64,000 nucleotides of DNA, taken from the NCBI RefSeq assembly GCF_025273675.1, contig NZ_CP045809.1, positions 186,001-250,000 on the forward strand, given 5' to 3'. Below the pieces are notes generated by a model. That model worked only from the letters and a program-made list of their open reading frames with translations. It was not told the origin of the DNA and searched no databases. The position numbers and the translations under genes are program-made. Shown here piece by piece: positions 52,506-61,305 of this stretch; the first letter of the stretch is position 1; each line of letters opens with the position of its first letter. Origin of the DNA: Gordonia pseudamarae. GTDB lineage: Bacteria; Actinomycetota; Actinomycetes; Mycobacteriales; Mycobacteriaceae.

Positions 52506-52985
52506 GTGGCTGACACAGCACGTTCACGCAGCGCCGACGGAATGGCTAAGCCGGTGGCGTCGTCAGAACGTGTTCGCAGGCAGATGAGCCGCCAACGAAA
52601 CAAGGACACCGGTCCCGAAACGGCGGTTCGCAGGGAGCTTCACTCCAGAGGCCTCCGGTTCAGGACGGACGTCAAACTTGAAGACGATCTGCGGACCCGG
52701 GCCGATATCGCGTGGCGAGGCTTACATGTGGCGGTCTTCGTCGACGGCTGCTTCTGGCACGGCTGCCCCGACCACGCGACGCGGCCTGTCGCGAATGCCA
52801 AGTGGTGGGCAGCAAAGCTGGACAAGAACATCGAACGTGACCGCGCGACGACAACCTCTCTGGAGCGGCGAGGATGGACAGTTCTGCGCTTCTGGGAGCA
52901 TCAAGACGCGACAGAGATCGCGGCTGAGATCAGTCGGGTCGTGGCCTGCGCGCGCAGTGGTTCGGGAGTGCTGCATCCAAGGTGA
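52506..52985 (+). CDS. vsr: Very short patch repair-type endonuclease Vsr
   Basis: A 159-residue PD-(D/E)XK-type nicking nuclease. The hallmark block is SSERVRRQMSRQRNKDTGPE, then RADIAWRGLHVAVFVDGCFW, HGCPDH and a closing GWTVLRFWEHQ. The Asp of RADI and the Phe/His/Cys of CFWHGC are the catalytic and zinc-site residues. Vsr normally nicks next to T:G mismatches made by 5-methylcytosine deamination, beside a Dcm-type methyltransferase, but none is in this window. In many actinobacteria a Vsr gene instead heads DrmA/DrmB defence clusters, as here. GTG 52506 (leaderless) is preferred; TTG 52482 and ATG 52542 are in frame. Confidence 0.88.
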   Translation: MADTARSRSADGMAKPVASSERVRRQMSRQRNKDTGPETAVRRELHSRGLRFRTDVKLEDDLRTRADIAWRGLHVAVFVDGCFWHGCPDHATRPVANAKWWAAKLDKNIERDRATTTSLERRGWTVLRFWEHQDATEIAAEISRVVACARSGSGVLHPR

Positions 52986-53113
52986 GAGTTTGATGGCACG
53001 TATTCGTTTAGCAGACGCAAGGTTGTTCAGTCCCGTTCTTTGAGCGCTACCTGGGATGTTGTGGCGGAACTCGTTCGGGCCGAGTAGCCCGCCGCACAGA
53101 GAGGACACTCCCC

Positions 53114-53458
53114 TTGAGTTGCGAAGCGACCATGCCGAAGGGCTCGCGGTGGTTCTACGACGACGCGGTCGACAGTCAGTTAGATGCGGCATACTTCCTC
53201 GACTCGTTCCCTGAGTCTCCCCTGCAGGGCCTGACACGCCAGGCCCACCTGTTTGACGGTGACCGGATTGCCGGACGGGTGCTGAGCAACGACAAGGGCG
53301 GTTGTGATGTTGTGTACGACCCGGACGGACCTGCACTGGTGCCCACCAGGGCGATCTTGCGTCTGCGGCTGCTGCGTGCGCAGGTCAAGTCGGTCACCGA
53401 GGTATTCGACTTGTTGGTTGAAGAGTTCGGTCAGCGTGGTCGCAGGCCACCGCCCTGA
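53114..53458 (+). CDS. Unknown 114-residue protein in the defence cluster
   Basis: An open frame with good actinobacterial codon structure between vsr and the UvrD-type helicase. TTG 53114 has AGAGGA nine bases upstream; an ATG at 53132 gives MPKGSRWFYDDAVDSQLDAA. The product is mixed alpha/beta with acidic N-terminal half and a basic, helical C-terminal end (LRLRLLRAQVKSVTEVFDLL). I recognise no family. Its place inside the cluster and co-orientation suggest a role in it, for example an adaptor or a regulator, but this is context only. A 175-bp gap follows before the helicase. Confidence 0.55.
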   Translation: MSCEATMPKGSRWFYDDAVDSQLDAAYFLDSFPESPLQGLTRQAHLFDGDRIAGRVLSNDKGGCDVVYDPDGPALVPTRAILRLRLLRAQVKSVTEVFDLLVEEFGQRGRRPPP

Positions 53459-53632
53459 TGACCCGTCATCATCATGACCTTCCCCGCCAGCCTCACCGCC
53501 GTGCCGAGCCAGTTAGACCGTTGTCCGGACAGTCCCTACCGACACGCTCGAACATCTGGTGCATGTCATACCTATGCGGTACGACTAGTGAGACGTAACT
53601 GACGCGGCGGGCGCACTCGTGGTAGCTACCGC

Positions 53633-55486
53633 GTGAGTACTCGAACATGGTTGGCGGAACGTGGATGGGAAGGTTCGGTGCGGGCGCTGAACGACGGATC
53701 GACGCCGGATCTCGATGATTCGCAGAGACGAGTGGCCGAGGCGGACGCGGAGGCCCGCCTTGTGGTGATAGCGGGTGCCGGCCAGGGCAAGACCGAAGTG
53801 GTCGCGGCGAGATTGCAGCACCTTATGTCGGAGGAAGGCCTGTCTGGGTCGACCGCAATTCTGGTGCTCAGCTTTTCGCGGGCTGCTGTACATGCGATAC
53901 GGACACGGATGCTCGATCGGGATCTGGCCGAGGTCAACGTGCGGACGTTCGACTCCTTTGCCGCGGAGATCCTGCTCGAACTCTCGGACAACGAGCCCTC
54001 CGGGTCGTTCACCGAACGAATCAGGGAGGCCACTCGCCTCATTCACGAGGCCAAAGAGACCCCGGACGGGATCGTTGATCTTGAACACGTGATCATCGAC
54101 GAGGTTCAGGATCTGGTAGGCGATCGCGCAGAATTTGTCCTCGCGATTCTGGATCGTCTCGATGATGAGGCCGGACTGACGGTGTTGGGGGATCCACTGC
54201 AAGGTGTGTACGACTTCGTTCTCAAGGAGTCGACGAGCAAGCTGGCGTTCGACGATTTCTACTCACAGCTGAGTACCAAATATGGCACCGAGCGTGTCTC
54301 TCTCGACACGAATTACCGTGCGCAGGGGTACGACTGCAGACGGATTGTCGCGCTTGCCGACGATCTGCGCGCTCTCGATGCCGAGAGCGCGCTGGCGAAG
54401 CTCACCGAGTTCGAAAACTCGTTGGAGCACCTGGACAACATCCAGGAATGGGATTTCGTCGAGCTGTATTCGGGGCGGTCGGCTATCCTGTGCAGAAGCA
54501 ACGCCGAAGTCTTACGGGTCTCGCGGGCACTGATGGAACAGGGAATCGTGCATTCGGTTCGGTGCCAGGCCCAATCATTTGGAGCCGCGAGGTGGATCGC
54601 GTCTGCGCTGTCCGATACTCGGGGCCCCATTGTTCCGCAGACCTATATTGAAGCAGCAGTCGCGTCGATGGCCGGCGACATCGACGCGGTAGATGCGTGG
54701 AATCAGCTCAAAGTCGCCGAGGGACCGTCGCGAAATTCCGGTCAGATCAATCTGGATCGGATCCGCAAGAGGGTCCGATCGACTGCGGTTCCCTTACAGT
54801 TGACCCAGGTCGACGGCGCCGATCTGATCGTGTCTACGGTACATCGAGCCAAGGGGCTCGAGTTTGACAACGTGTTTATAGTCGACGGCGGTTATACGCC
54901 TGCGCATGAGGATAGTTTGGCAAAGCTTCGGCGAAAGTATGTGGCGCTCAGTCGCGCACGCGACAACATTGCGATTGTGAAACCAAAGTGGGGTGGGACG
55001 ACCATTGTCGACTACCGGTGGATGCCGGGGCGGTTGCAGGAACGTTGCGGACGTGCGGGTAGGTCCCGCGCCGTTGCTCTGGAGATCGACGGCGACGACG
55101 TATACACGTCGCGGCCCACATCCGCAGGGGGGTCCGATGCTACTGCGATACAAGATGCGCTCCGGCGAGCTTCATTGGGGACTCCCGTCGAAGCCGAACT
55201 CGACCGAAAGCGAGCAGAATTCGAGTCTCCGATCTACACCTTGACGTGTGACGACAAGCCGATCGGCCGCACGACAGAGGAATTCGGCAGGGACTTCGCG
55301 AAGACCTTCAACCTGAGGGACGGCAAGTGGCCTGTGGAGCTTGGTGGTGTACTGCTGGTGTCTGTTGAGACGACCGCGGGCGATCCGGCGTTCACAGAGC
55401 AGGAAGGAATCGGCGTAGGGGGGTTCTGGCTGGTGCCACGTGTGGCCGGCCTGGCCAAACCGTCGTGGGATGTGATGGAGAAGTGA
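53633..55486 (+). CDS. UvrD-family superfamily I helicase of the DISARM-like cluster
   Basis: A 617-residue helicase. Motif I is VIAGAGQGKTEVVAARL (about 45-61), motif II HVIIDEVQDLVGD (about 152-164), then VLGDPLQGVYDF, LDTNYRAQGYDC, STVHRAKGLEFDNVFIVDGG and YVALSRARDNIAIV. It is short, with small 1B/2B subdomains, and carries a beta-rich C-terminal extension of about 130 residues that I cannot name. The GTG at 53633 has no good ribosome site and may be leaderless. It ends one base before drmA, so the two are co-translated. Role: DNA unwinding or translocation alongside DrmA. Confidence 0.82.
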   Translation: MSTRTWLAERGWEGSVRALNDGSTPDLDDSQRRVAEADAEARLVVIAGAGQGKTEVVAARLQHLMSEEGLSGSTAILVLSFSRAAVHAIRTRMLDRDLAEVNVRTFDSFAAEILLELSDNEPSGSFTERIREATRLIHEAKETPDGIVDLEHVIIDEVQDLVGDRAEFVLAILDRLDDEAGLTVLGDPLQGVYDFVLKESTSKLAFDDFYSQLSTKYGTERVSLDTNYRAQGYDCRRIVALADDLRALDAESALAKLTEFENSLEHLDNIQEWDFVELYSGRSAILCRSNAEVLRVSRALMEQGIVHSVRCQAQSFGAARWIASALSDTRGPIVPQTYIEAAVASMAGDIDAVDAWNQLKVAEGPSRNSGQINLDRIRKRVRSTAVPLQLTQVDGADLIVSTVHRAKGLEFDNVFIVDGGYTPAHEDSLAKLRRKYVALSRARDNIAIVKPKWGGTTIVDYRWMPGRLQERCGRAGRSRAVALEIDGDDVYTSRPTSAGGSDATAIQDALRRASLGTPVEAELDRKRAEFESPIYTLTCDDKPIGRTTEEFGRDFAKTFNLRDGKWPVELGGVLLVSVETTAGDPAFTEQEGIGVGGFWLVPRVAGLAKPSWDVMEK

Positions 55487-55487
55487 T

Positions 55488-58400
55488 ATGAGCAAAGCGG
55501 CCCTGGAGGAGAAGTACCGGTTTCGGGAGCAACTGGTCGATGCGTTGGCCGCCGACCTCGTCGGTCCGGGAGGCGGTGTGGACGAGGTCATCTCAGAACC
55601 GCCGCTCAACCGCTACATTGTCGGTGCACTGTGGCCTAGGCCGGCGGACGTGAACATGGCGATATCGACTGCACAGCAAAGGGCGTCGGAACCGGAAGGG
55701 GCTGAGTCCGACACTGAATCCGACGAGGGCAGTCCGGTGGCCCAGGCGCGGATGCGGTTCCCGTCATCGATGGGTATGACATTCTCGGTCCGTGGCTCGG
55801 TGAGCGAGATCGTCATAACCCCAACCGCCGGCCGCTATGAGCAGCAAATGAACGGCGACAAGCCGGCCGATGAGTGGAAGAGGATCCCGCTCGAAGCAGA
55901 TCCGATTCACCAGAACATCGAGACCCCGGGAAAGTTCGAACACCAGCTCGGCAACGAACTGGAAGTCTACTGCCTTGTTCGACGTAAGCGCGAGGGCGCT
56001 GTTGCCGTGACGGTTGCTCTCAAGAACAGGGCGATCGCTGTGAAAGGGGAGCTCAGGGATTCAAAGGCCTGGTTTCAGGCTGGACTCGCGGTCACAACCG
56101 ACGGTCCGTGCATCGCGGACCGTACGGCACCTCGACGGGCCCTCTATGATCCCGACCTGGCGAGCGCGGCGCTGATGTATCGGAATGCACACACCTTTGC
56201 CATCGGCCATGGGTGCGCTGTGCAGTGGGACCTGAGCGCGGCTCAACATCGAGCCATCGACCGTGTGGAGACCACGTTCATTCCTTCGCATGAGGTGCAC
56301 CGTGCCAAGCCAGGAGAGCTCGATGATGTCGACCTTCGCATGGTCACACTAGCTGAAGCCGACAAAGCGACGGTTGTGGCCAACCTGCGAGACCTCACCT
56401 ACGGTTACCACGCGTGGATCCAGAAGGTCGAAGGTGACATCGAATCTGGGACAGCGGACGTAGTCACCGAGCTGCGGGCCGTTGCGCGACACCATATCGA
56501 GGAAATGGAGCAGGCAGCCAACCGGATCGATGCGGGAATCCAGCTGCTGGAGAACGATGACGATGCGTTCCGGGCATTCCAGCTCGCGAACCGGGCCATG
56601 CAAATGCAGCGTTCGAGGCAGGATTGGATCCGAGCCGGCCACAAGCCGGGAGAACTGTCCGATGGTTCGGAATCAAAGTGGCGCCCTTTCCAAATCGCCT
56701 ATTTACTGTTGAACCTCCCCGGCATCACCGATCCGGAGCATGAGGACCGCGATGTCGCGGATCTGCTCTGGTTCCCCACCGGTGGTGGCAAGACCGAGGC
56801 ATACCTCGGTCTGGTCGCCTACGTAATCCTACTGCGTCGGGTTCGTGACCGCGGTGCGTTCGGAGTGGCCGTGCTGATGCGGTACACATTGCGGCTGCTG
56901 ACAATTCAACAGTTCGAGCGCGCATCGATGTTGATGTGCGCGCTGGAGACCATCCGAAAAGAGAACCGTGACCTGGGGGAGCGGAAGTTCTCGATCGGGC
57001 TGTGGGTCGGTTCGGGCGCTACTCCGAACAGTCTCAAGGATGCCAAGACCGCACTCCGCAAGCTCGGGAACGGGGAGATACTGGAACAGAACAATCCGGT
57101 GCAGCTAAAGCAGTGTCCGTGGTGCGGTGCCCCGATGGATCACGAAAACTATCAGGTTGTGCAACGTCCCAAGCCTGGTCTCAAAATCGCCTGTGGAACT
57201 GATGGTTGCGACTTCGGTGACCGACTGCCGGTGCACGTCGTCGACGATGATGTCTATGCGGCACGGCCGGAACTGTTACTGGGAACGGTCGACAAGTTCG
57301 CCATGATGGCGTGGAACGAGAACGTGGGCAGTCTATTCGCACGCGACGAAGGGCTGCCGCCGGAACTGATCATCCAGGACGAGCTCCACCTTATCTCAGG
57401 ACCCTTGGGTTCGATCGTCGGCCTTTACGAGACCGCTGTCGACGCGGCCTGCACGGTGAGAGACCTCGGCGATGAGTCCGGTCGTTCACGCCCCAAGGTC
57501 ATCGCGTCCACCGCTACCATTCGTCGTGCTTCGGAACAGATCTCGGCGGTATTCGCGCGAGGCGCTGCACTGTTCCCGCCCCCTGGAATCGATCCGGACA
57601 CCTCGTTTTTCGCGGAGCCTTCTACGAGGGAGGAGTTCGGTACCAGGCGGTATGTCGGGGTAATGGCGTCCGGCACGTCCCATGCGACGCTGCTTATCAG
57701 GGTCTACAGCGCGTTGTTGCAGGCCGCCGCAGACATCGACGGCGATGATGTGACGCGCGATCCGTACTGGACGCTCTTGGGATACTTCAACAGCCTGCGG
57801 GTGCTGGGCAGCGCAAACCTACAGGTCGAAGGTGACGTGCGTGAGCAACTTGGAGTTGTTGCGGGCCGGTCCAAGACGACCACACGACCGGTGGAGCGGA
57901 TCAGTGAGCTGACGAGCCGGGTGCCTTCGTCGGAGATCCCGGGCAACCTCAAGCAGCTTGAGAACCAACTCGGCGGGTCGGAGAGCCCCATCGACGTGGT
58001 GCTGGCCACTAACATGATCTCGGTGGGTGTCGACATCGACCGTCTGGGATTGATGGCCGTGATGGGCCAGCCGCAGGCAAGTGCGGAGTACATCCAGGCC
58101 ACCAGCCGCGTGGGGCGTAAACACCCCGGGCTTGTGGTCACCATCTTCAACTCCGCACGTTCTCGGGACAGGTCGCACTACGAGAGCTTCCTACCGTTCC
58201 ATCAGGCAATGTACCGGGCCGTTGAGGCCACCAGTGCAACGCCCTTCGCCGCGCGAGCGCGTGACCGGGCACTGCATGGTGTGTTGATTTCGATGGTCAG
58301 GATGCTCGTTCCAGGGATGATGGACAACTCGTCTGCCCATCTTGCCGGCGAGTACTGCGACGACCTGACGAAGATCGGGAGGCTCATCGAACAGCGTGTC

Positions 58401-58670
58401 GCCGCAGTGGGAGACGATGAGATGGACGCGACCGCAATGGAACTCGGCAAACTTCTCGACGTCTGGTCAACAGCAGGCGATCAACGTCCGAACATGAAGT
58501 ACAGCAACACGAACATGGACTCATCCCTGATGGTGCGTCCCGCGGTCGCGCTGGTCAACGACGATATCGCCTACTCCCAGGATGATGTTCCTTGGCCGAC
58601 GTTGCAGAGCATGAGAGATGTTGACGCGGAAAGCAATCTGTACCAAGTCCCGGCTGGAGGGAAGAAGTGA
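55488..58670 (+). CDS. drmA: DrmA-like helicase
   Basis: A 1060-residue superfamily II helicase. The Walker A is LLWFPTGGGKTEAYLGLVAY (about 425-444), a four-Cys zinc knuckle is CPWCGAPM plus CGTDGCDFG (about 543-575), the motif II position reads IIQDELHLISGPLGSIVG (about 626-643), and the C-terminal RecA-like domain has LATNMISVGVDIDRLGLMAV and QATSRVGRKHPGLVV. This set is that of DrmA, the helicase of the DISARM anti-phage system, which with DrmB loads on foreign DNA ends. The gene lies one base after the UvrD-type gene and overlaps drmB by four bases (GTGA). Confidence 0.88.
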   Translation: MSKAALEEKYRFREQLVDALAADLVGPGGGVDEVISEPPLNRYIVGALWPRPADVNMAISTAQQRASEPEGAESDTESDEGSPVAQARMRFPSSMGMTFSVRGSVSEIVITPTAGRYEQQMNGDKPADEWKRIPLEADPIHQNIETPGKFEHQLGNELEVYCLVRRKREGAVAVTVALKNRAIAVKGELRDSKAWFQAGLAVTTDGPCIADRTAPRRALYDPDLASAALMYRNAHTFAIGHGCAVQWDLSAAQHRAIDRVETTFIPSHEVHRAKPGELDDVDLRMVTLAEADKATVVANLRDLTYGYHAWIQKVEGDIESGTADVVTELRAVARHHIEEMEQAANRIDAGIQLLENDDDAFRAFQLANRAMQMQRSRQDWIRAGHKPGELSDGSESKWRPFQIAYLLLNLPGITDPEHEDRDVADLLWFPTGGGKTEAYLGLVAYVILLRRVRDRGAFGVAVLMRYTLRLLTIQQFERASMLMCALETIRKENRDLGERKFSIGLWVGSGATPNSLKDAKTALRKLGNGEILEQNNPVQLKQCPWCGAPMDHENYQVVQRPKPGLKIACGTDGCDFGDRLPVHVVDDDVYAARPELLLGTVDKFAMMAWNENVGSLFARDEGLPPELIIQDELHLISGPLGSIVGLYETAVDAACTVRDLGDESGRSRPKVIASTATIRRASEQISAVFARGAALFPPPGIDPDTSFFAEPSTREEFGTRRYVGVMASGTSHATLLIRVYSALLQAAADIDGDDVTRDPYWTLLGYFNSLRVLGSANLQVEGDVREQLGVVAGRSKTTTRPVERISELTSRVPSSEIPGNLKQLENQLGGSESPIDVVLATNMISVGVDIDRLGLMAVMGQPQASAEYIQATSRVGRKHPGLVVTIFNSARSRDRSHYESFLPFHQAMYRAVEATSATPFAARARDRALHGVLISMVRMLVPGMMDNSSAHLAGEYCDDLTKIGRLIEQRVAAVGDDEMDATAMELGKLLDVWSTAGDQRPNMKYSNTNMDSSLMVRPAVALVNDDIAYSQDDVPWPTLQSMRDVDAESNLYQVPAGGKK

Positions 58671-60436
58671 GCGCGGTCGAGGCAACGGCACGTCGCAGCC
58701 AATTGGTGTCGACATACGGTGTAGGAGGACTTTTCCCGTCCGATTCATCGAGCTTCATGATCGTCGGGCTGGATGACTGGAACAAGGATCGCGCGCCGGT
58801 GGTCAGTGAACCTCGCCTGGCCAGGTCGCTCGGGGTGCTCGTGCTGAAATCGCCGCCGGCGAGTGAGGGCTCGTTCGTTCGGAGCAAGAAGTCCAAAGAT
58901 GTTCCGGTGATCCGGTTCCCGCGTCAACAGGTTTGTCCGGTCTGCCGTCGCATCGGCACCCACAGAGATCTGGGACTTGATTGGAATGCGGCGCAGTGTA
59001 AATGCCAGCAGAAGAAGGACGGCGCATCGCTGTCACCGTTCCGTCTGGTCGCGGTCTGTCCTCGGGGACATATTGATGACTTTCCGGTCTTCGGATGGCT
59101 TCACGCGGGCCAGGAATACGCCCGCGACAGCGAACACCGCATGACGATGAAGGCGTTGGGACGCACCTCCTCACTCGATGACCTGGAGCTGAACTGTTCG
59201 TGCGGAGTGCGGTCCAGGACCCTTGATAAGGCGACAGATGCGGCGTCGCTGAAGAACATCAAGTCGTGTTCGGGTCGGCGGCCCTGGTTGCGGGATGCCG
59301 AGCCAGAGGAGTGCCGTGAGGTACTCAGCGTGGTCCAGCGAGGTGCCTCGAACGTCTGGTTCCCGTCAGTGCGGTCGACGATCTCAATTCCCCCTTACTC
59401 GGAGAAGATCGCCAAATTGGTCGACAAGCATTGGGTGATTCTGTCGAGTCTTCCCAGTGACGCGTTGCGTGGGGCGGCAGAGAGAATTGCCAAAGCAGCG
59501 TCGAAAGTCACGACCGACGACATATTGTCCGAGGTAACACGTCGCCACGACGAAGAGAGCGGCGAATCGGTCAACGAAGAGGAGTTGCGGCGTCAGGAGT
59601 TCCGGGCGCTCATGGAGGGTCGCGACCCATCGCTGGGCGACGGGGACTTCGTGTGCGAAGTAACGGTGAGCGGGAGTGACTTCGACGTCGACGTACCTGA
59701 AATCTTCACTGACTTGCGCAAAGTGACACGACTTCGTGAGGTTCGGGCACTCCGTGGCTTCACGCGGCTGAAGGGTGACGAGGGTGCGGATGAGCTGTGC
59801 CAGCTGTCGATGTGTGTGACCGATTGGTTGCCTGCGATTGAGGTCATCGGCGAGGGCATCTTCCTGGGCATGGATCGGGGAGCACTCGATGATTGGGCTG
59901 CAGAGCCGTTTGCCCAGAAGCGCTTGGCGATGCTCCAGGCGTCGGCTGACTATCAGGCCGCCGAATTCGGCAGACCGGCCAAACCGGTCGACATCGTGAA
60001 GGTGGCTTTGCATACCTTCGCCCACGTCCTCATCGACCAGCTGTCGCTGGACGCCGGCTACCCGGCGTCGTCGCTGCGGGAACGGCTGTATGTGGACCCG
60101 GAAATGGCCGGGATCCTGATCTATACCGCGAGCAGTGATTCAGCGGGCAGCCTCGGCGGTGTCGCATCGCAGGCCGACCCGGATCGCTTTGCCGCCGCTG
60201 TCCGGGAGGGGCTCAAGCGACTCTCGTGGTGTTCGTCGGATCCGGTGTGCATCGAGACCGAGGCATCCGGCACCGACGCCATGAATCTGGCCGCCTGCCA
60301 CGCGTGCGTGCTGGCTCCGGAGACCTCGTGCGAACTGAACAACACGCTGCTGGACCGTGCGTTGCTGTTTGGAACCCACGATCCGGATGAGGAGGACGCC
60401 GGCATCTTCAGTACATTTGTACAAGACCTGGACTGA
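58667..60436 (+). CDS. drmB: DrmB-like DUF1998 protein
   Basis: A 589-residue DUF1998 protein. The N-terminus (SQLVSTYGVGGLFPSDSSSF) is typical of DrmB. Several Cys/His zinc motifs follow: CPVCRRIG (about 90), CKC, CPRGHIDDFP (about 131), CSCG, and the C-terminal DUF1998 block DIVKVALHTFAHVLIDQLSL followed by ACHACVLAPETSCELNN (about 544-560). DrmB pairs with DrmA in DISARM and binds DNA with it. It overlaps drmA by four bases. The next frame begins 35 bases later and is the broken helicase gene. Confidence 0.88.
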   Translation: MSAVEATARRSQLVSTYGVGGLFPSDSSSFMIVGLDDWNKDRAPVVSEPRLARSLGVLVLKSPPASEGSFVRSKKSKDVPVIRFPRQQVCPVCRRIGTHRDLGLDWNAAQCKCQQKKDGASLSPFRLVAVCPRGHIDDFPVFGWLHAGQEYARDSEHRMTMKALGRTSSLDDLELNCSCGVRSRTLDKATDAASLKNIKSCSGRRPWLRDAEPEECREVLSVVQRGASNVWFPSVRSTISIPPYSEKIAKLVDKHWVILSSLPSDALRGAAERIAKAASKVTTDDILSEVTRRHDEESGESVNEEELRRQEFRALMEGRDPSLGDGDFVCEVTVSGSDFDVDVPEIFTDLRKVTRLREVRALRGFTRLKGDEGADELCQLSMCVTDWLPAIEVIGEGIFLGMDRGALDDWAAEPFAQKRLAMLQASADYQAAEFGRPAKPVDIVKVALHTFAHVLIDQLSLDAGYPASSLRERLYVDPEMAGILIYTASSDSAGSLGGVASQADPDRFAAAVREGLKRLSWCSSDPVCIETEASGTDAMNLAACHACVLAPETSCELNNTLLDRALLFGTHDPDEEDAGIFSTFVQDLD

Positions 60437-60471
60437 CCGGGGGCTCCGGGCGGGCGGCCGATGAGGAGAGT

Positions 60472-60711
60472 GTGCGGGTCATCGTCCGTGACGAGGAGTG
60501 GATCGTTCGTTTGGTGAGGTCGGCGGGGTTCGACGGTACGCGGGTGGAGGTGGCCAGGGTCAGCGAACTGGTGCGTGACCAGGACTCGGCGTTCTTCGAT
60601 CATCCCGAACTCGACACCATCGAACGCCTCGACTCGCGGGACGAGCGGCTCGTCGCCGATGCCTCGACAGGCTCTGGTTGGAGTCGGTTCGGCGTGGCGG
60701 GTCCCCGATAG
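60472..60711 (+). pseudogene. 5' remnant of an SNF2-type helicase gene (drmD-like)
   Basis: GTG 60472, after GAGGAG, opens a frame reading MRVIVRDEEWIVRLVRSAGF and ELVRDQDSAFF, then ERLVADAS. As I recall them, these are the opening blocks of SNF2-like helicases encoded next to DUF1998 genes, which continue with a DDSP-YRRSRLWLE-type stretch. Here the frame shifts: the +1 frame directly after VADAS reads RLWLESVR, so a small deletion has removed about eight codons and shifted the frame. Everything after codon 80 is lost and replaced by IS sequence from about 60720. The system has lost its third helicase. Confidence 0.6.
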
Positions 60712-60721
60712 CCGGTCCAGG

Positions 60722-61190
60722 CAGTCCTAGAGCCAGTTCCTTGTTGTGATCGTCAGTCGATCTCGCAGCCCACGGGGTGATGCCGGTGGGCGCATCCGGC
60801 AGCGTACTCGGCCGGGGTCTGGTAGCCCAGCGCTGAGTGGCGATGGCGGTGGTTGTGGTCGTCTTTGAAGTCTTCGATGACTACACGGGCCTCGTGATTG
60901 CTGAACATCGTGGACCGCTCGATCACCTCCGAGTGCCTGATCGAGGAGTTGGAGAAAACATTCGCGATCTGGGGTGGCCACCGATGGTGCTGCGTATGGA
61001 TAACGGCCCTGAATTCATCTCAGAAGCCCTACAAGCGTTCTGCGCAGGGGCGGTGGGGATCTCCTACATCCCGCCCGGCACACCGTGGAACCGCCCGGCA
61101 CACCGTGGAACAACGGGTTCATCGAGTCGTTCAACAACCGCTTCGTGATGAGTGTTTGAACCGCAACTGCTGGCCCACACTGCTCGAGTG
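60722..61190. pseudogene. Fossil IS3-family transposase with internal inversion
   Basis: The C-terminal end of an IS3 OrfB lies on the minus strand (60753-60896: VVIEDFKDDHNHRHRHSALG to the TGA). The preceding part of the same protein lies on the plus strand (60901-61187): LNIVDRSITSECLIEELEK, then VLRMDNGPEFISEALQAF and SYIPPGTPWN, DECLNRNCWPTLLE. The two halves would join at LLE/ARVVIE, so a piece of about 290 bp is inverted. The plus part also has a one-base loss near 60975, a 20-bp tandem duplication at 61071-61110 and another one-base loss near 61134. It is dead. Confidence 0.75.
61071..61110 (+). repeat. Exact 20-bp tandem duplication
   Basis: CCGCCCGGCACACCGTGGAA occurs twice in a row inside the IS3 fossil. 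Because 20 is not a multiple of three it shifts the frame right after the PPGTPWN motif. Confidence 0.95.
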
Positions 61191-61202
61191 ACGAGGCTCA
61201 AG

Positions 61203-61278
61203 AAAGTTCCCCAGGTGTGCTCACTGAAATTCCCCACCTTGTGGGCGGCTCCTACTGTAGCGACCTTCGGGTGGGGGA
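61203..61278. mobile_element. Probable outer end of the IS21 element
   Basis: This 76-bp strip between the IS3 fossil and the younger IS3 carries two TTCCCCA words (61208-61214 and 61231-61237) around GTGTGCTCACTGAAA. That spacing of short repeats resembles the multiple terminal repeats of IS21 elements. If so, it was once joined to the end of istB and the younger IS3 element split the two. Confidence 0.5.
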
Positions 61279-61305
61279 TGATCCATCCCGGTGTTTCTGG
61301 AGAGC

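Noticed and set aside
50427..60711. Prophage or integrative element hypothesis for the accessory block
   Set aside because: No integrase, phage structural gene, tRNA-end attachment site or direct repeat pair bounding the block could be seen; IS elements alone account for the mobility signs in this window.
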